A stretch of DNA of 64,000 nt from Haloarcula vallismortis ATCC 29715 (GTDB lineage Archaea > Halobacteriota > Halobacteria > Halobacteriales > Haloarculaceae): contig NZ_AOLQ01000069.1 of the NCBI RefSeq assembly GCF_000337775.1, positions 1 to 64,000 on the forward strand, written 5' to 3'. Positions 32,592 through 41,558 of the stretch are shown here, in pieces (within the stretch, counting starts at the first letter, position 1; each line of letters begins with the position of its first letter). Both the position numbers and the translations under genes were made by a program. The notes under the pieces were generated by a model, which was not told the origin of the DNA, did not search any database, and saw nothing but the letters and a program-made list of their open reading frames with translations.

Positions 32592-34745
32592 TTATCGTTC
32601 GCTGGCGACGGCATCGACGCGCTCGGCGGTTAGCGCGTCCAGCGGAACGACCGATGCGTCTGTCTCGGCCGCAACGAGATCGAGTAATCCGGCGCGGCTA
32701 CCCTCGCCCGCGTCTACGACGACGGTTCGGTCAGCTGCCTCACCGAGCGTCCGGGCCGCGGTTCTGGTCGCTTCGACCGGACTGCCCTCGGCGGTGTTGG
32801 CCCGGCCGTCGGTCACGACCACGACGACCCCGGCGTCCGGTGCTGCCCGACCCAGCACCTCGCGCGCGGCTGTCAGCCCGTCCGGCAGCGGCGTCCGGTC
32901 GCCGGTCGGGAGGTTCTTCAGGTGCCGGGCTGCCAGCGAGACACTGTCAGTCGGCGGGAGGACCACATCTGCGCCCTCGCCGGCGAAGGTGACAAACGCC
33001 ACCTCGTCGCGGGCTTGGTAGGCGTCTTTCAGGAGCTCCAGCACGGTTCCTTTTGCAGCCTTCATCGCCGGGCGCATCGACGCGCTCGCGTCGACGGCGA
33101 ACACCACCAGCGTCTCCGCGTCACCCGCTCGCACGGACTTGCGGAGGTCCTGCGATTCGACGCGGCCGCTCCCGCGACTGGCTGCCGCACGGACCGACGC
33201 TGCGGCGTCGACCTCGTCGTCGCGGCCGGCACGCTCGGTACGCACTGTTGCCCCTCGCTTTGTGCCCGTCGCATCCGCACGCCCGCTCGCCGTTCCACCG
33301 TCTGTGTCGACCGATGGTGCATCCACGTCGGGTGCGCCGCTGTCGCCGACCGCTGCTCTGGATTGGCCCGGCAGTAGCGGAGTGGCGTTTTCGGGGTCGT
33401 CGGACTGGTCGGACTCTCCCTCTTCACTGTCGTCTCCAGCCTCTCTGTCGCCGTCACCGGCTTCGGCCTCCTGTTGCCTACCGTCACTGTCGGCCGACGC
33501 CGGCGTCGGCTGTTCGCCGCGCTCGCCCGACTCATCGTCGCTCTCCCCGGATTCTTCGCTGTCATCCGGGCGCTGTTCCTGCTGTTCGCTCCTGTCCCCG
33601 CCGTCGTCAGAATCGGCTCCCTCGTCGGCCGATTCGCCGCCAGCCTCGTCCCCGCCGTCGGCGTCACTTTCCTCGCCATCGCTCTTTCCGTCCTCGGTGG
33701 ATTCCTCCTCTGTGTCCTCTTCGTCGTCCTCGAAGTGGTCGTCGAGCACGTCGTCCACGTCCGGCGCGTCCTCGAAGGGCCGGGACGTGAGCCGATGGGG
33801 CAGCGCGAACTCGGCGGCCCGCTCGATGTCCGATTCGAGTACTGTTGTTCGCCCATCGAGCGCAGCGAAGGTCCGGGCCGCCCTCGCCATGGCGATGTCC
33901 CCGCGGTGGCCGTCGAGGCCGGCGTCCCGACAGAGTTCGGCGATCTGTTCGCGGAACTCGCGGGCGAGGTCGACTTCCGGAAGTAGCTCGCGGGCTGTCC
34001 GCAGTCGCTCACCGGGGTCGCGGTCGTTCGGTTCGTCCGCCGTCGTCTCGCCACTGTCAGCGCCGAGTGCCTGTTCGATGATGGCGACTCTATCGTCGAG
34101 GTCCTCGCAGGCCGACACCTCGGTCTGGAGGGCAAAGCGGTCCCGCAACTGCGGGCGCAGGTCGCCCTCCTCGGGATTCATCGTCCCGACGAGCGTGAAC
34201 TCGGCGGGGTGGGTGACGGTGACGCCGTCGCGCTCGACCCGGTTTTGCCCGCTCGCGGCGGCGTCGAGCAGCACGTCGACGAGGTGGTCGTCTAGCAGAT
34301 TCACCTCGTCGACGTAGAGGATGCCACGGTTCGCGCGGGCGAGCAGGCCGGGGTCGAACTCGTGGTCGCCGTCGAGCGCGTCAGCCACCGACAGCGTGCC
34401 CACGACGCGGTCCCGGGTCGCGCCGAGCGGGAGCGTGACAAGTGGAACCGACCGCGTCTCGACGGGCGGGTCCGAGCGCTGTCGACAGTCCGCGCATTGT
34501 TCGTCGGGGCGGCCCGGCGGACAGCCGTAGGGGCAGTCCGCGACCGCGCGCTGCTCTGGCAACAGGTCGGCGAGGGCGCGCACTGCCGTCGATTTCGCCG
34601 TCCCCTTTTCGCCGCGGACCAGCAGCCCGTCCAGGTCGTCGTCCGTCGCAACCGCGAGCAGACCGTCCTTGAGGTCCCGCTGGCCCACCACGGCCGCGAA
34701 CGAGGTCCCCTGCGAAGCTTTTTTGCCCGCGCCGAATACAACCAT
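32592..34745 (-). CDS. chlID: ChlI/ChlD-type chelatase ATPase subunit fusion
   Basis: AAA+ motor for metal insertion, 717 residues. The N-terminal ATPase (1-300) has Walker A RGEKGTAKST and the Walker B region GILYVDEVNLLDD. A very acidic linker follows (about 340-520, mostly Glu, Asp and Ser). The C-terminal vWA domain has the MIDAS motif DASASM near 555 and a later TDGRAN. It fuses the small and large ATPase subunits that work with CobN. Four cysteines near residues 60-90 (CPYGCPPG, CADCRQ) may bind a metal. Its start codon lies inside operator site 4, shared with the divergent cobN. Confidence 0.88.
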   Translation of the reverse strand: MVVFGAGKKASQGTSFAAVVGQRDLKDGLLAVATDDDLDGLLVRGEKGTAKSTAVRALADLLPEQRAVADCPYGCPPGRPDEQCADCRQRSDPPVETRSVPLVTLPLGATRDRVVGTLSVADALDGDHEFDPGLLARANRGILYVDEVNLLDDHLVDVLLDAAASGQNRVERDGVTVTHPAEFTLVGTMNPEEGDLRPQLRDRFALQTEVSACEDLDDRVAIIEQALGADSGETTADEPNDRDPGERLRTARELLPEVDLAREFREQIAELCRDAGLDGHRGDIAMARAARTFAALDGRTTVLESDIERAAEFALPHRLTSRPFEDAPDVDDVLDDHFEDDEEDTEEESTEDGKSDGEESDADGGDEAGGESADEGADSDDGGDRSEQQEQRPDDSEESGESDDESGERGEQPTPASADSDGRQQEAEAGDGDREAGDDSEEGESDQSDDPENATPLLPGQSRAAVGDSGAPDVDAPSVDTDGGTASGRADATGTKRGATVRTERAGRDDEVDAAASVRAAASRGSGRVESQDLRKSVRAGDAETLVVFAVDASASMRPAMKAAKGTVLELLKDAYQARDEVAFVTFAGEGADVVLPPTDSVSLAARHLKNLPTGDRTPLPDGLTAAREVLGRAAPDAGVVVVVTDGRANTAEGSPVEATRTAARTLGEAADRTVVVDAGEGSRAGLLDLVAAETDASVVPLDALTAERVDAVASER

Positions 34746-34755
34746 ACTTGTATTA
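34734..34755 (+). promoter_or_regulatory. Cobalamin-regulon operator, site 4 (chlID and cobN)
   Basis: GAATACAA-N6-TTGTATTA is a near-perfect inverted repeat. The N6 spacer contains the chlID start codon on the minus strand, and the site ends 25 bases before the cobN ATG at 34781. One bound protein could therefore control both divergent genes. Confidence 0.78.
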
Positions 34756-34780
34756 GTGCAAACGGAGATTTAATAACGTT

Positions 34781-37700
34781 ATGCCACAGCTAGGACTCTA
34801 CACCGCGACGGAGAACGAACTCGGGGCCGTCCAGCGGGCCGCGGGCGAGGTCGACGCCGACCTCGTCGTGCGCTCGGAGAGCGACCTCGACGACGAGCCA
34901 GCGGTCGAGGCGTTCGTCGACGAACTGCTCGACGCCGACGCCGTCGTCCTCTGGCTCCACGGGGCCGAGGACAGCATGCCCGGCTACGAGATGGCCGTCG
35001 AGCGGTTGCGCGAGGCGGGCGTCCCGCTCGTGGTGAAAGCGACGGGTGACGCCTTCGCCTTCGAAGACACGTCGGTTCCCGATGAGCACCGCGACACCGT
35101 GTACGACTACCTCGACAAGGGCGGGGCGAGCAACGTCGCCAACTGCGTCCGCTACCTCGTCGCGCAGTACGGCGACGCCGACCCCGCGTTCGACGATCCG
35201 GTGACGCTCCCGACGGAGGGCGTCTACCACCCCGACCACCCCGGCGCGAGCATCGAGGACCTGCGCGCGACGTTCGACCCGGCGAAGCCGACCGTCGCCG
35301 TCTGGTTCTACGAGTCCCACTGGACCCACGAGAACACCCGCTACGTCGATGCACAGGTCCGGGCCATCGAGGCCCAGGGCGCGAACGCGCTCCCGATATT
35401 CTGCGAGCCGGCGACCGACGCCGACGGCCAGTGGAACGCCGAGCAGGTCACCGAGGAATGGCTCCTCGATGCTGACGGCAATCCCCTCGTCGACGCCGTC
35501 TGCTCGTCGTTCATGTTCTCGCTGTCGATGGATGAACGCGGCCGCAGTGCTGACGACGAGGGCCAGAGCGCCGAAGACGTGTTCCTCGACAAACTCGGCG
35601 TGCCGGTCATCCAGACCGTGACAACGATGCGCTCTCGCTCGCGCTACGACAGCAGCGACACGGGCGTGATGGGCTTCGAACTCGCGCTGTCGGTTGCGCT
35701 GCCGGAGTTCGACGGCAACGTCATTACCCACCCCATCTCGGGCAAAGAGCGAACCGACGACGACGCCGGCATCGGCAGCGCGCCGAAACAACACTTCCCC
35801 ATCGACGACCGCATCGACCACGTCGCTCGGCTGGCGGTCAACTGGGCCGAACTGCGACATACGCCAAACGACGAGAAGAACGTGGCCGTCGTCCTCCACA
35901 ACTACCCGCCCAGCGACGACGGCATCGGGACGGCGTTCGGGCTGGACTCGCCGGAAAGTACCGTCAATCTGCTGGAGGAACTGGACGCTCGGGGCTATGA
36001 GTTAGGAGAGACGATGCCCGATAGCGGACAGTCGCTGGTCGAACGGCTCACCGCACAGCTAACCCTCGATGACCGCTGGGTCGCACCCGAAGACGTGCGC
36101 GAGATGAGCGTCGACACCGTCTCGCCGACCCAGTACGACGAGTGGTTTGAGACTCTTGACGACGACTTCCGCGAGAACGTCATCGAGGAGTGGGGCGACC
36201 CGCCGGACCGCCCGTTCGCCATCCCTGGCGTCGAGTTCGGCAACGTCCTCGTGACGGTCCAGCCGCCGCGTGGCTTCGGCATGGACCCCTCGAAGGTGTA
36301 CCACGACTCGGACCTCCAGCCGCCCCACGACTACGTCGCCTTCTACCGCTGGCTCCGCAACAGCTACGAAACCGACGCCGTCGTCCATCTCGGAACCCAC
36401 GGTAGTCTGGAGTGGCTGCCGGGCAAGACCGTCGGGCTAGACGGCGAGAGCGCGCCGGACCAGCTCATCGACGACATCCCGAACGTCTACCCGTACATCG
36501 TCAACAACCCCGGCGAGGGGACACAGGCGAAACGGCGCTCCTACGCCGCTATCGTCGACTACCTGACGCCGGTAATGGCCAACGCCGGGACATACGACGA
36601 CCTCGCCGACTTAGAGGAACTGGCCGACCGCTACCGCGAGGCGGGCATGGAGGACGCCCGGACCGACGACGGCGAACACCTCGCCGAGCAGATTCGCCAG
36701 ACAGTGGACGAACTGGACCTTGCCGTCGAACTCGGGATTGCGGGTGAAATTGACGAGAAAGCCGACGTGCGCGGCCCGGACGAGGCGGGGTCGACACTGG
36801 CCGAAGGCGAAGTCGCTGGCGAGGACCTCGACATCGACGACCTCGTCGAGCGCGTCCACGAGTACCTCACTGACGTGAAGACGACCCAGATCCGGAAGGG
36901 GCTGCACACGATGGGCGAGCCGCCGACCGACGACCGACTGGTCGACTATCTGGTCGCCCTCACGCGCCTCGAAAACCCCGGCGCACCGTCGCTACGCGAG
37001 AGCGTCGCGGGCGTGCTCGGCGTCGACTACGACAAACTCCGGAACGCGCCGGGCGAGTACGACGAGGCGCTGGGGATGACCTACGCCGAGGCGGCCGACC
37101 ACGTCCACGAGACCAGTAAGGACCTCGTCCGGACGCTGGCCGAGTACGACTTCGACGTGCCCGAGAGCGAACTCGAAGACAGCAGTTCGGAGGTGAATAT
37201 GAACCTCCTCGTCGTGGATATCGAACCGCTCGGGGACGCCCGCGTGCGGTCGGGCGCACACGAGGACCTCCGTGCCGCGCTGGCCTACATCTGCGAGGAG
37301 GCGGCCCCGCGGGTGGCCGGCGCGGCCGACGAGATTCCCCGCACTGCCGACGCGCTGGCCGGCGAGTACGTCCCGCCCGGCGGTTCGGGCGCGCCGACCC
37401 GCGGCGGCGTCGACCTGCTGCCGACAGCCCGGAACTTCTACACGCTGGACCCGCGGAAGGTTCCGGCCAAGACGGCCTGGGACGTGGGCAGCGAGGTCGC
37501 CGACGGCGTGCTGGAACGGCACGAAACGGACGAGGGTGAGTACCCCGAGGAAATCGGCGTCGTCGTCTGGGGGACGCCGACAGTCCGGACCCGCGGTGAG
37601 ACCATCGCGCAGGTGCTTGCCCTGATGGGCGTCGAACCGGTCTGGTCCGATGCCGGCCGCGTCGAGGACGTGGAACCGATTCCACTCGATGAGCTCGGCC

Positions 37701-38668
37701 GTCCGCGCATCGACGTGACGACGCGCGTCTCCGGACTGTTCCGGGACGCCTTCCCGGCAGCCGCGGGGGTCGTCCACGACGCCGTCGACGCCGTCGTCGA
37801 CCTCGACGAGCCACACGAGATGAACTACGTGAAGAAACACGTCGAGAGCGAGGTCGAAGACCTCGTATCGGATGGCATGGACGAAGGCGACGCCGAGAGC
37901 GCGGCGAAACACCGCGTGTTCACGACGCGCCCCGGCGGTTACGGCGCGGGGACGAACAAGGCCGTCGACGAGGGCAACTGGGACGACCGCTCGGACCTCG
38001 CCGACGTGTACGTCCAGTGGGGCGGCTACGCCATGGGCTCCCGCGGCCGGGTCAGCGAGGCCCACGAGTCCTTCGAGCGCCGCCTCTCCTCGGTCGATGC
38101 GACGGTCAAAATCGAGGACACCGCCGAGCAAGACGAGTTCGACTCCTCGGACTGGTACGCCTTCCACGGCGGCTTCATCTCCGCGGTCACGGAAATCGCC
38201 GGCGAGGAACCGAACTCCTACGTCGGGGACTCTTCGGACCCCGACAACGTCGATGTCTACACCAACGAGGAGAAGGTCCGCAAGGCGATGCGCGCCCGCG
38301 TGCTGAACCCCTCGTGGCTCGACTCGATGGAGGAACACGGCTACAAGGGCGCTGGCGACCTCTCCACGACGGTCGACGTGGTGCTTGGCTGGGACGCGAC
38401 GACCGACGTGGTCAGCGACACGCTGTGGGAGGACGTGGCCGAACGCTACGCCTTCGACGCGGACCGACAGGACTGGCTCCGGGACGTGAACCCCTGGGCG
38501 CTCGACTCGATCACCGAAACGCTGCTTGAGGCTATCGACCGCGGCCTCTGGGACGCCGACGACGAGACGCGCGACCGGCTCAGGGACCTGAATCTGGAAG
38601 TGGATGGCGATCTCGAAGCGCGCAACAGCGGTGCAGAACGGACGGAGGTGCCTTCAGATGACGATTAA
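34781..38668 (+). CDS. cobN: Cobaltochelatase large subunit CobN
   Basis: Large subunit of the ATP-dependent cobaltochelatase, 1295 residues, which inserts cobalt into hydrogenobyrinate diamide in the late-cobalt route. Typical blocks are present: VHLGTHGSLEWLPGKTVGL with the metal-handling histidines (about 532-550), the PPRGFGMDPSKVYHD segment, YVPPGGSGAPTRG (near 865), and TTRPGGYGAGTNKAVDEG (near 1048). The full family length is kept. It works with ChlID transcribed from the opposite strand. It overlaps cbiC by 11 bases. In this genome it coexists with early-cobalt (CbiX, CbiG) genes. Confidence 0.93.
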   Translation: MPQLGLYTATENELGAVQRAAGEVDADLVVRSESDLDDEPAVEAFVDELLDADAVVLWLHGAEDSMPGYEMAVERLREAGVPLVVKATGDAFAFEDTSVPDEHRDTVYDYLDKGGASNVANCVRYLVAQYGDADPAFDDPVTLPTEGVYHPDHPGASIEDLRATFDPAKPTVAVWFYESHWTHENTRYVDAQVRAIEAQGANALPIFCEPATDADGQWNAEQVTEEWLLDADGNPLVDAVCSSFMFSLSMDERGRSADDEGQSAEDVFLDKLGVPVIQTVTTMRSRSRYDSSDTGVMGFELALSVALPEFDGNVITHPISGKERTDDDAGIGSAPKQHFPIDDRIDHVARLAVNWAELRHTPNDEKNVAVVLHNYPPSDDGIGTAFGLDSPESTVNLLEELDARGYELGETMPDSGQSLVERLTAQLTLDDRWVAPEDVREMSVDTVSPTQYDEWFETLDDDFRENVIEEWGDPPDRPFAIPGVEFGNVLVTVQPPRGFGMDPSKVYHDSDLQPPHDYVAFYRWLRNSYETDAVVHLGTHGSLEWLPGKTVGLDGESAPDQLIDDIPNVYPYIVNNPGEGTQAKRRSYAAIVDYLTPVMANAGTYDDLADLEELADRYREAGMEDARTDDGEHLAEQIRQTVDELDLAVELGIAGEIDEKADVRGPDEAGSTLAEGEVAGEDLDIDDLVERVHEYLTDVKTTQIRKGLHTMGEPPTDDRLVDYLVALTRLENPGAPSLRESVAGVLGVDYDKLRNAPGEYDEALGMTYAEAADHVHETSKDLVRTLAEYDFDVPESELEDSSSEVNMNLLVVDIEPLGDARVRSGAHEDLRAALAYICEEAAPRVAGAADEIPRTADALAGEYVPPGGSGAPTRGGVDLLPTARNFYTLDPRKVPAKTAWDVGSEVADGVLERHETDEGEYPEEIGVVVWGTPTVRTRGETIAQVLALMGVEPVWSDAGRVEDVEPIPLDELGRPRIDVTTRVSGLFRDAFPAAAGVVHDAVDAVVDLDEPHEMNYVKKHVESEVEDLVSDGMDEGDAESAAKHRVFTTRPGGYGAGTNKAVDEGNWDDRSDLADVYVQWGGYAMGSRGRVSEAHESFERRLSSVDATVKIEDTAEQDEFDSSDWYAFHGGFISAVTEIAGEEPNSYVGDSSDPDNVDVYTNEEKVRKAMRARVLNPSWLDSMEEHGYKGAGDLSTTVDVVLGWDATTDVVSDTLWEDVAERYAFDADRQDWLRDVNPWALDSITETLLEAIDRGLWDADDETRDRLRDLNLEVDGDLEARNSGAERTEVPSDDD

Positions 38669-39383
38669 CACAGACGACGCGACAGACGGCGAGACGAACA
38701 GCGAGGACGACTTCGAGGAGTACGCCGACCTCGGCGCGACCACCTCGAACGCGATGGACATCGCTGAAACGTCGATGGACCGCGTACGCGAACTCGTCCC
38801 TGACGAGACGCCGGCCGACCGCATCCGGCAAAAGTCCGTCCACGCGACCGGTGACCCCGAGTTCCAGCATTTGATGCGGTTCACCGGCACGGACGACGAC
38901 GAACCGGTCCGTGCGGGCGCTCGTGCCGTGTTGGACGAACAGCCCATCGTCACCGACATCACGATGGTCAAAGCGGGCATCACCGGTCGCGGGCACGACT
39001 GTCCCGTCCGGAAGGCCATCGGCAACGGTGCAGAGCTGGCCGCCGAGACCGGGATGACCCGCACGGCGGCGTCCGTACTCGAACTCGACAAGCAGGGCGT
39101 CTACGACGGGGCCATCGCCGTCGTCGGGAACGCACCGACGGCGGCGCTCGCGCTGTCTGACTGCATCGAGGACGGGACGCGCCCGGCGGTCGTCGTCGCC
39201 ACGCCGGTCGGCTTCGTCAAGGCTGCCGAGAGCCGAAAGCGGCTCCGGGACGTCGCCGCCGAGTATGGCGTCCCGGCGATCACGAACGTCGGCCGCCGCG
39301 GCGGGAGCGGACTGGCCGCCGGGTTGACGAACGAACTGGTGCACGTCGCGTCAGATGTGCGCGAGGGGACGATCAACCTATGA
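38658..39383 (+). CDS. cbiC: Cobalt-precorrin-8 methylmutase
   Basis: Isomerase of 241 residues that moves a methyl group from C11 to C12 of the corrin ring. After a 30-residue acidic extension come EFQHLMRFTG, VTDITMVKAGIT and SVLELDKQGVYDGAIAVVGNAPTAAL, all typical; AVVVATPVGFVKAAESK-like sequence follows. The catalytic histidine is not obvious by eye. The start overlaps the cobN stop by 11 bases and the stop overlaps a small ORF as ATGA at 39380. Confidence 0.88.
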   Translation: MTINTDDATDGETNSEDDFEEYADLGATTSNAMDIAETSMDRVRELVPDETPADRIRQKSVHATGDPEFQHLMRFTGTDDDEPVRAGARAVLDEQPIVTDITMVKAGITGRGHDCPVRKAIGNGAELAAETGMTRTAASVLELDKQGVYDGAIAVVGNAPTAALALSDCIEDGTRPAVVVATPVGFVKAAESRKRLRDVAAEYGVPAITNVGRRGGSGLAAGLTNELVHVASDVREGTINL

Positions 39384-39457
39384 TCGTCCCCTCGATTTGG
39401 GCGAACGGTGACGAAGGAGCCGTGAGCCGGGAGGGCGACGCTTCGCTGGATGACTGA
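39380..39457 (+). CDS. 25-residue ORF bridging cbiC and cbiE
   Basis: A short frame (MIVPSIWANGDEGAVSREGDASLDD) starts in an ATGA overlap with the cbiC stop and ends in an eight-base overlap with the cbiE start (ATGACTGA). It exactly fills the gap, so ribosomes could pass cbiC, this frame and cbiE by reinitiation. Either a microprotein or only a coupling device; composition is ordinary for haloarchaea. Confidence 0.4.
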   Translation: MIVPSIWANGDEGAVSREGDASLDD

Positions 39458-40211
39458 AGACGACTACGACCTCGATGCCGGCCCGGACCCGGCAGATATC
39501 GCGGCGAGCGCGCCCGAGGACCCCGACACTGACCGGCCGGTCCACGCCGTCGGCATCGGCCCGGGGAACCCCGACTTCCTGACGCCGCGGGGCGAGCAGG
39601 CCATCCGCGAGGCCGACGCGGTCGTCGGCTTCGAGACGGTTGTCGACTTCGTTGCCGACCGGACCGACGCGGACCTGCTGACCTGTGGCTACCGTGACGA
39701 ACTCGACACGCTCGACGCCTTCGCCAAGCGCGTGGCGGAGGGCGAGCGCGGGACCGCGGTCGCGATGGGTGACCCGAACCACTCGGGCTACCAGTTCGTC
39801 GGGAAGGTCCAGCGGGCCGTCGACCGCCCGGTCCGCGTCGTACCGGGTATCTCGTCGCTGCAGATGGCCGCCAGCCGTGCCCGGACGCCGATGGAGGACA
39901 CGACGTTTGTCACGCTGCACAAGAGCGGCGACCTCTCGGCAGATCTCGACCGGCTTCGGAGCGATGTGGGCGACCGACACCTGCTCGTGTTGCCCCGGCC
40001 CTTCGACCTGATGCCCGAAGACATCGCCGCCGAACTGCTGGACGCTGGCGGCGACCCCGACCTCCCGGCATTGGTCTACGAGCGACTGACCCACGACGAC
40101 GAGGCCCGGACCGCGACGACGCTCGGCGACCTTGCCAAAGATGCCGGCGGTGACAGCAGGGACGACACGCGGTTTTCGGACCTGTCGGTGTTCGTCGTGC
40201 GGCGAGACTGA
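39450..40211 (+). CDS. cbiE: Cobalt-precorrin-7 C5-methyltransferase
   Basis: Tetrapyrrole methyltransferase of 253 residues that methylates C5. An acidic extension of about 30 residues precedes AVGIGPGNPDFLTPRGEQAI, followed by MGDPNHSGYQFVG and VVPGISSLQMAASRA. It pairs with CbiT, which methylates C15 and is encoded 18 kb away as a separate gene. It is the last gene of the cobN operon, and the next gene converges on it after 15 bases. Start ATG 39450 is supported by the overlap with the small ORF. Confidence 0.88.
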   Translation: MTEDDYDLDAGPDPADIAASAPEDPDTDRPVHAVGIGPGNPDFLTPRGEQAIREADAVVGFETVVDFVADRTDADLLTCGYRDELDTLDAFAKRVAEGERGTAVAMGDPNHSGYQFVGKVQRAVDRPVRVVPGISSLQMAASRARTPMEDTTFVTLHKSGDLSADLDRLRSDVGDRHLLVLPRPFDLMPEDIAAELLDAGGDPDLPALVYERLTHDDEARTATTLGDLAKDAGGDSRDDTRFSDLSVFVVRRD

Positions 40212-40226
40212 GGCCGTTTGCTGCAG

Positions 40227-40694
40227 TCAGCTACCTGCGGCGGGCTCTTGCTGCCGTCGCCTGTACTCGTTTATCAGGCGGAACGCCAGCACGTACCCGA
40301 TAGCGGCGAACACGACGGCCAGAATGATGTTGCCCGTCCACAGTCGGACCAGCACGTCACCGCCCATCGACAGTGACACACCCTCGAACGACAGCCCAGG
40401 CACCGGCCCCAGAATCCGGTTGCCGAGCCAGAAGCTCGACGCGTATACGCCCCACTTAACTGGCGGATTGAGTATCAGCACCGAGGCAAACAGCGCGACC
40501 TTGCTGAGCTGTCTGAACAGGTACGCGAGGACGAGAAAAGCGATGAATCCAGTGCCAAGCGTCGGTAGCGCGGTGAGAAACACGCCGACGCTGAAGCTCA
40601 CAGCGACCTCCTGCGGAGAATGCTCCTCGACCAGCGCGGCCACTAGCTTCTCTTTGACCTGGTCTCGCGTCTGCACTACTCGTCGGCGAACCAT
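40227..40694 (-). CDS. DUF2062 membrane protein
   Basis: Protein of 155 residues. A charged amphipathic N terminus (RRRVVQTRDQVKEKL) precedes three or four membrane helices and the family signature PTLGTGFIAFLVLAYLF and NPPVKWGVYASSFWLG. DUF2062 proteins are widespread and uncharacterised; some lie beside glycosyltransferases. Here it stands between cbiE and the second cbiX without obvious link to B12. Confidence in the family is fair. Confidence 0.7.
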   Translation of the reverse strand: MVRRRVVQTRDQVKEKLVAALVEEHSPQEVAVSFSVGVFLTALPTLGTGFIAFLVLAYLFRQLSKVALFASVLILNPPVKWGVYASSFWLGNRILGPVPGLSFEGVSLSMGGDVLVRLWTGNIILAVVFAAIGYVLAFRLINEYRRRQQEPAAGS

Positions 40695-40771
40695 CTACAT
40701 GCCAGAATGTACCGTGGGTACAAATCGCTTCCTCTCGTCCGACGGTGCTCGGCACTGCTGCCGCGACAGCC

Positions 40772-41545
40772 CTAATCGCCCTCGCCGTCGGTCGCCATTG
40801 GTCGATTTGTCGCGGCCAGCGTCGCCTCGAACGTCTGTGGTGTGCGTGCGTCGGCCATCGTCCGTGCCGTCTCGACGGCGGTCGCGATAGCCTCGGTGAC
40901 AAGCGGGTGGTCGTCCAGCGTGTCGGTGTAGGCGAGGCCGCCCCTGTCGAGGTCGAGTTTGGCGGGGATCTGCGTCTCAGTCGCGTCGGTGGGCGCGAGA
41001 AAGAGCGGCACGGCGACGGCGTGGTCGTGGGTGAGGTTGTACCTGACACATTCGACGGCGGGGTTTTGCAGCAGATAGCACGGTTCGACCTCGCCGAAGG
41101 CCGAGCGCTCGCGCAGACGCTCGGCGTGGTACTCCGTCACCTGTCGCTGATACGGCTTCCCGCTGGAGCCGAAGGCGACGAGCGCGACGGAGGCGTTGGC
41201 GGCCTCCGGAACCGCAGCGGCGGCGCGGTCCCGGAGCGCTTCGGTCAGCAGCGGGCTCCGTCCAACTGGTTCACAGTAGTGCGTCTCGGCGTCGACCGCG
41301 TCGAGCACCGCGGGCACGTCCGTGACTGTCGCGTGGTCGTGAGCGACGGTCATCGGCAGCGCGAACACGCGGTCGGCGTCGATGGCTACCAGGTCGTCGC
41401 GCAACTCCCGACGGGGTTCGTGGTCGTAGGTCAGCACCGTCACATCAGTGGCTACCCCGCGCTCGCGCAGGCGGCGAGCGTGTGTCTCGTAGGGCGCAGC
41501 GCGTGACGTGTCCCGACCGATGAGCAGGAGTGTGTCGTGTGGCAT
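40772..41545 (-). CDS. cbiX: CbiX-like two-domain protein with missing metal ligands
   Basis: Protein of 257 residues with two CbiX-like modules. In the first the usual GHGS is IGRDTS, so the first histidine is lost, while VAHDHATVTDVP keeps the second. In the second module both are lost (AFGSSGKPYQ and LFLAPTDATETQIP). It may be a chelatase using another ligand, or a metal-binding or scaffolding relative. It is preceded by the best operator copy of the window (41559-41586), so it belongs to the regulon. ATG 41545 is chosen. Confidence 0.7.
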   Translation of the reverse strand: MPHDTLLLIGRDTSRAAPYETHARRLRERGVATDVTVLTYDHEPRRELRDDLVAIDADRVFALPMTVAHDHATVTDVPAVLDAVDAETHYCEPVGRSPLLTEALRDRAAAAVPEAANASVALVAFGSSGKPYQRQVTEYHAERLRERSAFGEVEPCYLLQNPAVECVRYNLTHDHAVAVPLFLAPTDATETQIPAKLDLDRGGLAYTDTLDDHPLVTEAIATAVETARTMADARTPQTFEATLAATNRPMATDGEGD

Positions 41546-41558
41546 TGGTAGCTCCCAA

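Noticed and set aside
33139-34317. 392-residue Ser-rich frame opposite chlID
   Set aside because: Its Ser/Pro composition is the antisense of the acidic linker of the chelatase subunit.
36992-38338. 448-residue frame opposite cobN
   Set aside because: Antisense to strongly conserved CobN motifs; no motif of its own.
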